NCBI GenBank assembly: GCA_936450465.1
Contig: OW388290.1
Location: 27,207,457 to 27,271,456, forward strand
Length of the DNA: 64,000 bases
From: Gibbula magus
Taxonomy: Eukaryota > Mollusca > Gastropoda > Trochida > Trochidae
Direction of reading: 5' to 3'
Shown: positions 48,501-60,310 of the stretch, piece by piece
Layout of the letters: the number at the start of each line of letters is the position of its first letter
How positions within the stretch are numbered: the stretch's first letter is position 1
Translations under genes and position numbers: made by a program
The notes under the pieces: generated by a model
The model's input: only the letters and a program-made list of their open reading frames with translations
Database searches by the model: none
What the model was told of the DNA's origin: nothing

Positions 48501-51500
48501 AATTTATCATAGTAGATATTAATTTTAGGGGAAGAATGTAGATGGTATGTAATTCTAATGAAACTTGCCTTCTTACGAATATCCAGTTCTATAACATGGA
48601 ATCTGTCTCCCTGTCATCAGATACACGGTGGTGTTATGCCTATTATTTAGTCTGGCATTCTTGCAGGACATTGTCAAATAAAATATGTATATTTCTGTCA
48701 CCTCTCCTAATTCCATAATGACAACCATGATAATTAACGAGTTGTTAGCGTGTTCACAGGCGATATAGTTCAGACATAACTAATTTGAGATGCCACATCA
48801 TTGATAACATCTGTTCACTTAAGTAGACACATAATATGATAACGGTGAAACTTAACTTTGATAAGCGAAATATGTTAGCTAAAATAATCTTGCAGATCGT
48901 CTAGTAATGCGTTATGTTAATTTACATACTAACTTTTCAAGAACTCAATAACTGAAAATAGATCAATTTAAATCATGTATTATTTGTGCCAACATCAGAA
49001 TTATCATGGACAGTTACGACGGAAAATGAACAATTGTATAGCATAATAGGTATAATTGAATTTGTGCAAGTTATATATCACATTCAACTGATTGAACCTT
49101 CTTATCACAAAACTAACACACAGTTAACAGCCACGAATACACTTGGGGATGAATAACGTCGTTGACTCCGGATGATAAATGGTATCCATGGGATGTTATG
49201 CAACTGTTATACACATCTCTGAAAAGGTGACTACGCTGTTAAACATGAAACATGAACATTTAACGTCGTACATGTATATGTCTCACAGGGAAAAACAGAA
49301 ATCTGATTCGATACAGAGTTAAAATAATATTGATAAATAGAATGACAATATCTTTTTTCACATTGAACCTATAAGAAGATGAATTTGCCAAACATTTAAT
49401 CCATTAAATACGATTTTTAAAGGTCATTTCGTTTTCACATACTGAGTAATTTAATCCTTCTTTCAGAATTAACATGGTGCGTTTTAAATATAGATAACAT
49501 ACTAAGCATAAAAAGTATAATCCTAAACGTAGGTCTCCTCACAATTTTATACAGCGGAAGAGCATTTCCAACTTAATAAACCCTATAATTGATACAGTGC
49601 TTACACACTACCCAAGCAGTTAACTGCAGAGGCTGTCAGCAAGGTTAAAGAACATTAGGAACATTCTATGTGTTATCCATCTTGCTTTCAAATGTTTGAA
49701 ATATTTCCATTATAAAGAAATGTAGCACCACGATGGCGATAGCGATACATCACACTCTGTCTGACTCGCTCAGACCTAACTCGGTACTGGGGATATCACA
49801 TTCAGATACGTACACAATAATGTAGGTAATTTACACCGTTCATTATTAATAACTCACTTGTTTGATGTTGTGCAACATCGAGTAAATCTGTCGTGGATAA
49901 ATAAATAACGTACAGTACGTGCCCACATGACTCAGAATATGTACCCTTTAATAAGCTTTGATAATTTCCTTAAATGGTAGTCTCTATGTCTACTACGTAG
50001 GTAGATACATGCACGTAATCGTACACTGATGTAGGAACCGACAAGCCTTTCAGTCGATATCCATTATACAGGACAATTATCTACTGGACCAAATTGGGCT
50101 CATAAGTTGAAATGTGAATACATTCAAATTGAATCTTGAATAAATCTCAATATGTTAAAGCCCTGGCGTTTCTCGTTGCGACAACCACCTGTAGCCGAGT
50201 TAGAATCTCAGTACAATGTATACATCTATCGGCACAATCTAATCAAAGTACTGCATTCCGTAGCTGTTTAGCGAGGGAAGGAGTATGTGCAAATGGTAAT
50301 CTATATATCTACATTTCCGACCCTGTAGAGGAGCAGTGGAGGCAAAGCCGTGCTAGTGGGCAAGTGCAGTGTACTTAAATACTAACTGACATGTGCTTCG
50401 TGTGTTCACTCAGTAGAGAGTCTCTCATGTATTACACGGCAGGGTTGTAGCCACGATATGACATAGTTTTTTTTATGAATACTTATGTTTGTGGCTACTA
50501 AAAACTATACCAACCAATATGATGCTATGTATTTCCTTCCTTTCCGTGAACCCTTATCAATACTAAAAATTGTGCGTGGTACTGAAACAGCCATTGTCAG
50601 ACAGAATTGATGCTTGTTTTACAGAGACACATACAAGTTTGATATTTATCTGAAATACATGTAGAAACTGCCTTACCGTGTAGATGCAATGCTGAGATGA
50701 AATGGTATCGGTCGGTGCCGAGACTTTACCAACCCGACTGCCACTACAGTCTTTCGTCGATCAATGAACTGTCTTGTTCATCAACAAGGCTTCACAGCTG
50801 CGCATGCGCCAACTGCCTTCTTCCACGAGGGTTACAGAGCGCAAATCAAGAAAATACACGCGAGACTGTTTATGGTATTTTGTGCAAACCACGCAGCAAC
50901 ATTCACCTGCAGAACAGCCCACTCCAAATCTACAAGCAGGACAGTGTTCACAGGTGCCAGCTTAACCCGCCATTGACCAGAAATGAGATTATTTAGTGAT
51001 GGTGAAGATTAGCAAAGCGAGCAAGGCGAATGTCGATTATGTTCCCGCATGATAGGTTTAGGGGCATTGTAGTTAATCTAGGATTTGGCGAGGTTCCGCT
51101 GAGATGCCAAGATGTTCAGAGCCGGGAATTAAAGAGAGGGGAAGGAAGGAATGATACAGTCCCCTCGGCTGTCATCCGCCTCGGGGTTGTGTAGTTGTAT
51201 CATATTCCCTATAGGAATGAGTCTGCGTTCTGGTAACGAATTATTAAAACTTGAAAACGAGATGCCTATAAAAACAATGCAATTCAATTTCCCCTTTGGT
51301 TTCACTATTGATATTTCGTCAGATTCATGTTCACCAGAGTTTTTTATTTGACGATACACAATCAATACTTAAGTCAATTTCTATTTAGGGTGCAAACATC
51401 ACTTTGATATTATATACTCAACCGTCGGCGCAATGTTCTTATATAGACCGATGATCACATGTAAAGTGAAGAAGATATAAACTGAATTTAAATAGAAAAT

Positions 51501-52924
51501 GACATATTCTCTTATATAGGCAGAGTTAAGAGTACGTATGTATCGTATGTACATATAGAAAGATTCAAAATTACCGTTGAGTTGTTTTTGGTCAAAAAGA
51601 AGTTGATAAATAGTTTACTGTTTTACCACAAAGACGTTTGATCACTCTGAAAAGAATCATTGCAAAATGGATACTTGAGTGATTGTCTAACACAACTAAA
51701 GCTCGAGTACAGAAACTCTTTAATCGTTGTTCATGACATGTGTTTATAAAGAAATAGATAGCTCTAAGGTTTGATTTTTTCCAAACCATTGTTGCCTAAA
51801 ACTTTGTCTTCCTGGTCCCACGTGACGTCGTTGACAAATGGCGTTAGCGTTGGCACTTGGCGTTAATGAGGACGTTATGGGCTCCAGACAGAAGATAGCT
51901 ACAGGAACTGCAACGCTCTTCCATCGATATTTTTTCATCAATGCTTTTAACATTATTTGAGTCTCTTAACGACCAACGAGGAGCCTTTAAACCCGTTAGT
52001 GACAAACCTAACGTAAACTTCCAACAGGTCAACATTGCGATTTTCAATCATCAACATAAATTGTAATTTTAAATCGTCGACATAAATAACCATATTGACC
52101 ATATTATGTGACTTACAGGAGAAAATGAAGGATTGAAATAATGCACTTGGTTTTAAGAAATGTTGCGAACGAATAATTAGAATACAGAACTACATCCTAC
52201 ATGTATATATATAGAAATGAGATGTTATTGATTTAATTACAATACAATATACCAGAAAGTTTCAACATCGAAATCGAAATATTACAAATGCAGATGCCAA
52301 GACATATAGAAATCTGACATTTTATGATAAATCGCAGTCAATAAATTAGTGAAATGGTCTTTGAATAACTGAGTAAAAGATTTAAAGAAAAGTAGTTATA
52401 AGAGCGACTACATTTAGAATCTGTTGCCAACATTTAAAAAAATATACGCTTAGGTTATGCTTAATGCGATCAATATATATTTATTTATACCATCCAGTAA
52501 ATTATGTCGATTGACAGTGGTGCATCAATTGATTAGCTTGCTAATCAAAGATCGATAGACACAGAACTTTAAAAAATAATTGATTCAGAGTTTCTTTTCA
52601 ATTTGGAACTCGTCTTGCTACGTTAGTGGTATCTGACAAAAACCGCTTCCCTTACACACGTATGTGTAACTCTTCGTTATATGGTAAATTCAATACGACC
52701 CATCAATATTGCTGTGATGCGATCGGTTCTCATGTACATGGTGAACAGATAACAGGTTCGTGATGTCACTGACTGTGTCACCCAACAACTGATAACTGAA
52801 ATTATCTTTTGTTGAATATTAGTGGCTTATTCTTATTATATTTGGAAGACTTGGAAATCAGTATCCTCCTTTGATCCACACTACCCTCATCTTAATTTGG
52901 AATTTATCAAAATAATGTTAATCT
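45501..52924. other. no gene recognised
   Basis: About 7.4 kb of mostly AT-rich unique sequence. A GC-richer patch at 50690-51000 is open in three plus-strand frames at once, which argues against a specific coding frame. A patch at 51140-51350 is open on both strands without motifs. Confidence 0.45.
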
Positions 52925-52939
52925 TCAATTATCCTTTTG
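52925..52939 (+). repeat. target-site duplication, left copy
   Basis: TCAATTATCCTTTTG, identical to 53256-53270 on the other side of the SINE. Confidence 0.9.
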
Positions 52940-53255
52940 GGGGCGGGATAGCGCAGTGGTTAGTGCGTTCGGCTTCGGATCAAGAGGTCCGAGGTTCGAA
53001 TCCCGCCAGGGGCACGGCAACTTTGTCTGCAGTAGAGAACTGTTCTACACGCAGTCAGGTTTGGGTGCAATGCTACACTGAATTTCAGTGCAGTACCACC
53101 CATGGTTCGCTAGTTCCAGTCGATGCTCGCAGGTTTCACCGCAATGCATAGCCACATGGCGTTGCGGGCTTTCTCCCTGCCGTAATACTAGCAGCCGCGA
53201 TATAAGTGAAATACTCTTGAAAGCGGCGTTAAACACCAACTCACCTCACCTCACC
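52940..53255 (+). mobile_element. full-length tRNA-derived SINE
   Basis: A complete short interspersed element. The head is tRNA-like: GGGGCGGGATAGCGCAGTGG contains a pol III A box (TAGCGCAGTGG, 52949-52959), and GGTTCGAATCC (52993-53003) is a perfect B box. The CTTCGGATC around the anticodon position suggests a tRNA-Arg-like ancestor, tentatively. The body includes a CAGTAGAGAACTGTTCTAC hairpin segment. The 3' end reads CTCTTGAAAGCGGCGTTAAA, then CACC and a CTCAC-type tail. From memory, similar tails occur in gastropod and bivalve SINEs that borrow a LINE 3' end. It is flanked by a perfect 15-bp target-site duplication, so it is an intact and fairly recent insertion. It encodes no protein and depends on a partner LINE. 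Confidence 0.92.
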
Positions 53256-53270
53256 TCAATTATCCTTTTG
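53256..53270 (+). repeat. target-site duplication, right copy
   Basis: Second copy of TCAATTATCCTTTTG, directly after the SINE tail. Confidence 0.9.
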
Positions 53271-53340
53271 ACAGAAAGTTTAATCCTTTCTTTTTATTCT
53301 TCATATTTATGATGAACGTTGTATCACCTGATTCCACCGA

Positions 53341-53684
53341 GGAGCCAAGTTGTGTGACAGAGCCACGTTGTGTGATAGAGCCACGTTGTGTGACAGAGCC
53401 AAGTTGTGTGATAGAGGCAAGTTGTGTGATAGAGCCACGTTGTGTGACAGAGCCAATTTTTGTTATAGAGTCAAATTGTGTCACAAAAGCCAAAATCTGT
53501 CACAAAAGCCAAATTGTGTCGCAGAACCAAGTTGTGTGATAGAGCCACGTTGTGTGACAGAGGCAAGTTGTGTGATAGAGGCAAGTTATGTGATAGAGCC
53601 ACGTTGCGTGATAGAGGCAAGTTGTGTGGCAGAATAAAGTTGTGTGATAGAGCGAAGTTATGTGATAGAGCCAAGTTATGTGAT
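53341..53684 (+). repeat. minisatellite, 18-bp unit, ~19 copies
   Basis: Unit AGTTGTGTGATAGAGCCA with variants (ACAGAGCC, GAGGCA, CACGTTG). A more diverged stretch at about 53455-53520 contains TGTCACAAAAGCC units. Because 18 is a multiple of three, several frames stay open on both strands as hexapeptide repeats (plus strand CVIEPR / CDRATL types). No start context, signal or flanking exon supports a protein. Confidence 0.9.
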
Positions 53685-55485
53685 AACATTTCTATATTTA
53701 TTATTGCTTATTACATAAAACATTATTTACACAAAGCATCTACGCACGTTTATGATTACATGTTTGAAAACGTAGTTTGACGGCACGTCAGACTCTTTTC
53801 AATAAAGAAGTCTACTATTCATATAACTTGGTTTTCTTAGAATATAGGAAGTATCATGTCTAGGAACAGAACATAATAAATGTCATTTTAGAACTAGAAT
53901 ACAACAACTATTGTGACCAGAACTAGAATACACCGTGTGCACATCGTGTGTTTAATAAGACTAGTTGTGTTGTGTTGTGGAGAAGACGTTTTAGTAAACA
54001 AAGTATACCGGGAAAGCCTCTGAGCTCAATCAATCCAAGGCCAGAGAGATAATAATTTTTGGAAAACAAGGTGTAAATCAGTTTGTGGGGTAGTAGTTAT
54101 CTCTTCTCTGCACATTGGCAGTGATCAGTAAGCAAACCAAGCGTATGTACACCGGCTCCACTCTACTCATGTGTGAGACCGCATGATCGATGGCCGTTTG
54201 ATTGTGGGTCAGTTTTGACCAATGACCATATTAATATAAACGAGCAAATTCCCAATATCGATCAAGCCGAGATTGACGCAAAGCATGCAAATGGAAGGAT
54301 TGAAAGAGAGATAGAGGACTATAGAATAATATGTTTACCTATACTCTTCATATTCATATTTACCGAAGAGGTACATAGTGACGCTTTGTCGAAAATATTG
54401 TTTGCGATTTTTAAAAAAAGGATTTTGTATTACGTTTGTAAATCGGTTCCATGCGATATGGTAATAACACACCGAATATTGGGTTTAAACAAACAAGCCA
54501 AAATATCAGTGATCGTCGGCAATATCCAATGCAAAGCAAATTAGGCAGTGAATCCTGCAATTGCGCTTACAACCATGCTGATTATAGACGCGTATGTGCT
54601 CTTGACTGCCGAAGGTGGGGAAGGTCTTTTGGGAATTTGCCCAATAGGAACTTTCAGCCAAGACTAGAGTCAATATCAGCTTAAACGGTATTTTCAGCAT
54701 ATATTGATTGAGTATAGGCATGATTCATTGATCAAGCACTCTTCTACACGATGTCACAAAAGACTCAGTTGATAGTCACAAGAAGCCCATTATATGGTCA
54801 GTGAATTACACAATGGCATCTGCAGTGACTTCTTTGGCTACATGAAAGAAGAACAATACCGCTCCCAGAGCACCACTCGAGCGAACTGTCGACGCTGCTT
54901 GGAGAAAGCGTACGTCAATCAACGCCACGTACCGTACAGAGACTCCACACAACTCGTGCAAGAGACGGAAGTTCGCTGTGCGGTGTTTGCCTCCACGAGA
55001 AAACTTGTTTTGACTCCACTTGTCGAGGCCTGAAATCGATGGGCAGTGCATTTAGAAGTTTGTCCTGTCAACAAGTGTATCTAACTAGCGACAAGAGGTA
55101 GGAAGGACGGTCGGAAGACCCCAAGTACACTAGTTAACATTACGCCGTGCTGCTCTTGAAACCCCTCAATCTGGAAAACCACTGTTTGATTTTGCAGTCG
55201 AAAAAACATTTTTTTATGAAATTGTGTTCAACATCCGCTTAATATAAATAGTGAAACGATGTCTAAGTAAATATAAGGTACTCTGACAGAAATATCTACA
55301 CAATGCCGTACTTACTTTAAGTGAACATGCGCATTACGAAGCATATAATTAAAAAAATACATATCCGATCATAGAAAACTAAGTTTATGTCAGAAGCGTA
55401 TAGGTACGTTTATATCGGAGATGCATGTGAACAAGTAGAATGTTTGTGTGTTAACCACCTATATTGTACAACTACCGCGTCTTAT
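53685..55485. other. no gene recognised
   Basis: AT-rich, with a GC-richer patch at 54780-55150 that is open in overlapping frames on both strands but has no motif. A 123-codon plus-strand frame at 54173-54544 has no recognisable domain. Confidence 0.45.
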
Positions 55486-55489
55486 ACAT

Positions 55490-55880
55490 CCTACATCTGA
55501 TGTCATCTTCATATGTGAACTCCTTCATCTGATAATACCAGCAACTGATAACTCAACCATCTGAAAGTGCCTATAAATGTTAACTCCACCATCTGATAAT
55601 GCCTGCAAATGTTATCTCCACCATCTGATAATGCCTACAACTGATAACTCCATCATCTGATAATGCCTACAACTGTTAGCTCAACCATCTGACAATGCCT
55701 ACATATGTTAACTCCATCATATGATAATGCCTACATCTGATAAGTCATACATTTGATAATGCCAATATCTAAGAATACCCTGCATATGTAAACTCCAACA
55801 TCTTTGAAAGCCTACAACTTAAACCTCCCACTTCTGATAACTGTACATATGTAACTACCTACACCTGACAACACTTGGTA
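55490..55880 (+). repeat. minisatellite, ~36-bp unit, ~10 copies
   Basis: Units contain AACTCCACCATCTGATAATG followed by CCTACAACTG. The clearest run is about 55550-55740, where units are 36-37 bp. Units decay toward both edges. Confidence 0.8.
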
Positions 55881-57130
55881 GCTTCAATATTTGAATACTT
55901 TGATGTCCGATAAATCCTACACGTAATAGCAAGGCAACTGTTCAGAGATACAATTCTAATTCTTAGTTTCCAAAAATATGTAAATGCAAAAGTGCGCAAG
56001 TAAATTTCATTTCTATATGAATGTACTCGTGAGCATTAAATAGATACATACAATTGTGATTCAAGACAATGTCAGCGTTTACATGCATTACATGAAGTTT
56101 AGTTACGATAATTCTTAAAATGTAATTGCCTTTATAGCGCACATCTCGGGTAAATGATCAAACATGTTTTGTATATACATATACAAGTTTTCCGTACAGT
56201 AGTATTTTGAATTTAAAAGGTAAGCGATTAATAACTGCTCGGTGTACTTGCTTTTCTGATTTTAAAAAAAATATTAGAAATGAAACATCAATACATCAAT
56301 ATTTTTAATCTAACGAAGCATCTATGTTGCAATGTCAACATGTATAATCTAATTGCAACAGCAGATGAACAGCCTGTTAACTTAATGCAATATATTTATT
56401 AAATTACAATTTCTAGAATACATCAGGCACCTTTGTTTCTTTACGGAAATACACTAAATGAAAACGCAACTCCATGAAGTATCATCTTGTTGAGGATTCT
56501 TCCTTTCAATCAGCAACATTGTTCTGGTTTCAATTCGCCGATTTTTTTTACCGTTTCCATTGCATGTTCAAACTTGATAGCCCCATAGTTTGCGCCATTG
56601 ATAACTCATACACGGTATTCCAACAAAATGTAAATGATATGACAGCTTATAGAATAAATGTTTATTTACGGTTTGATTTACTGAAGGACTTGGCTCTGGA
56701 TGCCATAAACGAACACGATAACGAAATTAGTTTTGAAAACAGTTTGAATGTGTATATTCAATCGAATATCAAATCTTGGAGAATGTATACGTTGAAGGTA
56801 GAGTATAGAGGGTAGTTAGAAGGTGGTGGTAAATGATCAAATAAAAAATGTCTGCTTTTGGATCAACACTTTTTTTTGTTAATTTTGATGTTTGGAGCAT
56901 CCTTCAGATCACATCATTTGGCAGTTAAGAAAACGAAAATGAGAAATGGTGTTAATTCTCATGACGATGAAACTGAATGTAAAATGTTGTTGAGATACAG
57001 TACTACTATGAACTCAGTGACCAGGGCAGTTACTGAACATTTTACTAGCACTTCCAGAAATATCCAACGCCTGACCCTGCTGAGATCGCGACCGGTGTGT
57101 TCCGTGTTATCTTGATCACAATATGCAGAC
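55881..57130. other. no gene recognised
   Basis: AT-rich. Plus-strand frames at 56474-56815 (113 codons) and 56858-57115 (85 codons) lack known motifs, and I do not call them genes. Confidence 0.4.
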
Positions 57131-57135
57131 TTCGA

Positions 57136-57226
57136 GCTCACAATGTGCAAAATCTGCAGATTGTTTGACCAATTTAGGAATTTTCATCATTCCTAGATTG
57201 TTAAACAATTTGCAGATTGTGAGAGC
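57136..57226. repeat. imperfect palindrome, ~45-bp arms
   Basis: The left arm (57136-57180) contains CTGCAGATTGTTTGACCAAT and ends TTTAGGAA. The right arm (57190-57226) runs TTCCTAGATTG to CAATTTGCAGATTGTGAG, the imperfect reverse complement. The loop is 9 bases (57181-57189). The left arm has a small insertion. A foldback or MITE remnant is likely. Confidence 0.65.
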
Positions 57227-59545
57227 GGTTCATGAACAATCTGAGAACGATCGTTATCCAGGAATGTTTTCTTGTAGTTCATAGAGTTTGAGTGCTTTCA
57301 ACTCATGTCGTGTTTACCTTATTATATATGGGATTCATACCTAGATTGTGAAGGGTTTTCAACCCCTGTTTCTATCTAATCTGATAGGAATCTATTCCAC
57401 GATTGTGAAATCGTTGTATTGTTTGTTGCTATATTTTATTTATGTAGCGTTCGATTCATATAAAGTGAAGGACTTAAACTATTTGTATCTTATCTACCGA
57501 CTAGTTGGGTAGATTGTGAAATTAAGTAATTTTTTCTAGATTATCTTATGGGCCGTTAAGAAAGATCTCAAGGGAGGTCTTCAAAGTAATGAAAGACCTC
57601 AATAATGCAATATGATCTCTTTATAAGTGCGTTTGGAAGATGAACGTCAGCAGAGTTTGATAATTTGTTGTTATAACGATGTGATGAGTTCGGGAATACA
57701 TTGAAGTTTTACCGTTTATTCAGATAACCAAACCATCATTTCCTTGATATGTGTACCTAAAGTTCACATTTGAGTAGTCTACTAGTTTATTGCGTACATG
57801 TACAGTACACATGTAGATGTCTGTTCATAGTGTAACATGTATTTAAAAACATCCCAGTACATGTATGCCCCAGAGGGGTTGGCTACCATGACACATTAAT
57901 TAGTTATCTTATAGCGATATCAAGTTATTGATATAGAAATATACATTAAGACGTTTTGTAAAAAAAAACACAAAAAAGTCTTCTTTTGTAGAAACTCTAC
58001 GACAAAAACTAAGTGTATAAACCGATCCTAGTTTAATTAGTGTATTTCCTTAACCTTAGTTAAAACCTAACAGTCCAATACAGTCAAATGAACTATACGT
58101 CATACATGTATAAGAACACAGCTCCTTCTAACTTTCTTCTTCCATTTTTGTTCTTTTACATTACAGCAATGCATTATTAAGTGACGTGACTCGTTGTTCT
58201 TCAGTGCAATATTGAATTTCTCAGTCATGTCTGAAGGTTTGAATTCAATTCGTTATTGACGTGGGACACAGCTGAGTGAAATGCTTCAAAACAATGATCA
58301 ATAGCTACACACGCGTGGACACGACATATCCGGGACACGTTTCTGCCAGGAGAGTCGACCAAGTCACCAGGCAATTAGGGTGAATGCTTCCATGCATCGC
58401 CTTTTGTCTTAGTACGACCAGCCATTCACTTAAGCATTACGGCTCATCAGGCTATTTTTGAAAAACAACCAACATGTATCCATAAATCATGTTTCTAACA
58501 AAAAAGTGCAAATTCATATCAATACGAAAATGATGTGCCTTTGATATTTTACTTTTGGGAAATATTTTGAAAGTGTATATAATGACTGTCATTAGTGTAA
58601 AGCAACTAGTTAGTTTACATTAAGTTTTGAAATTAAATAACGTCATTTTCTACTTATAGTTTAACTGTTATCTGCATGTATACCTTACGCATTATTAAAT
58701 TAGTTCCACAATTCGGAAGAAGAAGTTGATACTCCACTACAATAATTTCCCAAAGAAAACAACGGTCTGCATAGGTTGTACACACATATACATGTATGTG
58801 GTTAGGCAGCTTATATTAAAAACAAATATGTATTTGTAATGTCGGTTTTACATGTTTCAAGTCAATGTCTTTTTGCAGACATTTGAATTTAGGCGAGTCT
58901 GACATGCTGATATCTCCAATGCAGCCGGTCAGACGCTTCACTCAGCGAACGATACACAAGTTCTCTCCCTTGCTACGGAAGCAACTCTCTTGTGCAGGAG
59001 ATGCGATTGTTTGCTAGGGAATTGCAGGAGACTTGGTAATGATCATGAGCGTGGGGATCAAGGACAAATGGATAGAGGCTAACATTTATGATGATTGCCG
59101 AATCAGGACACTAAGCCCATCTCAATTTATCATCGCAATCGCCGTAAATAGCCATCTAAACGTAATTTTCGTTTTGAGGTGATTGAAAAATTCTGCTCAT
59201 TCAGATCGACGATTCCTTGCCTCGATGAGGGAAAATTGGGTTTACATGTTTCAAGAATTATTGTTATCACCTGATCGTTTTTGTTTTGAATACAAACATA
59301 CAATTAGAGAATGTGTTTCCCGGAGAGCGTCGAGTTATTATCACCATGTCATTCCCTTTACTTTGGGTAAATGCAATAAGAAAAATTATTACTTTGAGTA
59401 ACGCTTTATCGTATGATGAACATAAAGCACATTGCTTTGAGTAAACAAAGGCATCTACTTACACATGACACGAAAACTATCAAAATACACACAATTAAAT
59501 AAGAGTGTACTTCACGTAGTAAACCTTGTCTGTAACACATGACAG
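57227..59545. other. no gene recognised
   Basis: AT-rich unique sequence. A less AT-rich stretch at about 58900-59165 contains no supportable exon. Confidence 0.4.
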
Positions 59546-59547
59546 AC

Positions 59548-59924
59548 TATCCATAACATATTGCAGGCCACTGGAAGACCTACATCATCCAAGAAGTCAG
59601 ATCCCTCTGGAGTTGTATACCAGATATATTGTGAGTGTGGCGACACCTACGTCGGTGAAACATCCAGACCATTGCCCCTCAGAATTAAGGAACACCAAGC
59701 ATCCGTCAGAAAAAAACGACTCCAAGTCAGCCATCTCTGACCATACCAAAACCAACCCAGACCACAACATCAACTGGAACAACATCAAGGTCCTAGAAAA
59801 GAACCAGGCCAGCTACAAAGTAAGGAAATACCTCGAAGCCATCCACATTAAGAAAATAGCACCAGCCCTGAACAGAGACGAAGGATACTACATCCCAAAC
59901 GCCTACCATCACTTGCTACGTTAA
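59548..59924 (+). pseudogene. Penelope-like GIY-YIG endonuclease domain, frameshifted
   Basis: Penelope-like retroelements join a reverse transcriptase to a GIY-YIG endonuclease, thought to nick the target DNA. Here only that nuclease part remains. The first frame (codon phase of 59597) reads SDPSGVVYQIYCECGDTYVG, then ETSRPLPLRIKEHQASVRK: this supplies GVVY for GIY, the CxC pair, YVG for YIG and the Arg before EH. Near 59710 a run of A shifts the reading by one base, and the second frame gives NDSKSAISDHTKTNPDHNIN, VLEKNQASYKVRKYLEAIHI (Glu of the LEA motif) and PALNRDEGYYIP, ending at TAA 59922-59924. The domain is otherwise complete, so only one indel is obvious. The long frame starting at 59526 is partly spurious upstream of the shift. 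Confidence 0.85.
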
Positions 59925-60228
59925 TCAGCTCATATTCATATTTACCTCATCTTCAATCACCATATTGCTGTGTACATCTCCTAATTACCCCCAATAATCA
60001 ATAATCATGTTGTTAATCAATCAATATCCTTAACAAGCTGTGTACATCATCCTTGACTTAATCTCCTTAACAAGCTGTGTACATCAACCTCACCTGCTGT
60101 ATTAACACTGTAAATCATTCTCTCTGGCGTCTACTCAATATGTATACATCTAGCCCATCTACTGTAATAACAACTCAAAATCTTCTCATCCTCCTCTATT
60201 GTATAAACACTACTTGCAATTTGTTCAA

Positions 60229-60285
60229 CTGTATCCCCTGCTTGACAACGACATTAGTATCTATGTCGAAACGTCGCCTATACAG
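60229..60285 (+). ncRNA. decayed hammerhead ribozyme in the Penelope-like 3' end
   Basis: A hammerhead-like layout survives. Stem I pairs CTGTAT (60229-60234) with ATACAG (60280-60285). Stem II pairs GACAT (60250-60254) with ATGTC (60263-60267). GAAA follows (60268-60271), then CGTCGCCTA in place of stem III and cleavage site. The CTGATGA core is degraded to CTTGACA-like sequence at 60241-60247, so activity is not expected. Hammerheads are known in Penelope-like elements, which supports this reading. Confidence 0.5.
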
Positions 60286-60310
60286 AATAAAGAAGTTGTG
60301 TATCCATACA

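Larger units (their letters stand above)
59548..60310 (+). mobile_element. 5'-truncated Penelope-like element
   Basis: Holds the C-terminal GIY-YIG endonuclease region of a Penelope-like element (59548-59924), then a 3' UTR with a 23-bp direct repeat that includes CTTAACAAGCTGTGTACATC (60027-60049 and 60064-60086). The characteristic end is GTCGAAACGTCG, AATAAAGAAGTTG and GTATCC (about 60266-60306). The same GAAACGTCG and TAAAGAAGTTG terminus occurs at 63923-63960. The reverse transcriptase part is missing. Confidence 0.8.

Noticed and set aside
50697..50996. 99-codon frame in a GC-richer patch
   Set aside because: Three plus-strand frames are open over the same bases, so none is favoured. 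No motif or splice context.
51129..51365. Frames open on both strands
   Set aside because: No recognisable domain, and overlapping sense and antisense frames argue for chance.
52940..53015. A free tRNA gene
   Set aside because: The head has A and B boxes, but its anticodon stem is mismatched, and it continues into a SINE body flanked by a target duplication.
52822..53151. 109-codon plus-strand frame
   Set aside because: It runs through the tRNA-like head and body of the SINE, which fully explains the sequence.
53350..53780. Repeat-rich proteins of about 70-100 residues on both strands
   Set aside because: All arise from the 18-bp minisatellite, with no start context and no favoured frame.
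54173..54544. 123-codon plus-strand frame
   Set aside because: No recognisable domain; composition follows local AT content.
56474..56815. 113-codon plus-strand frame
   Set aside because: AT-driven composition, no motif, no splice or promoter context. Kept only as a remote possibility.
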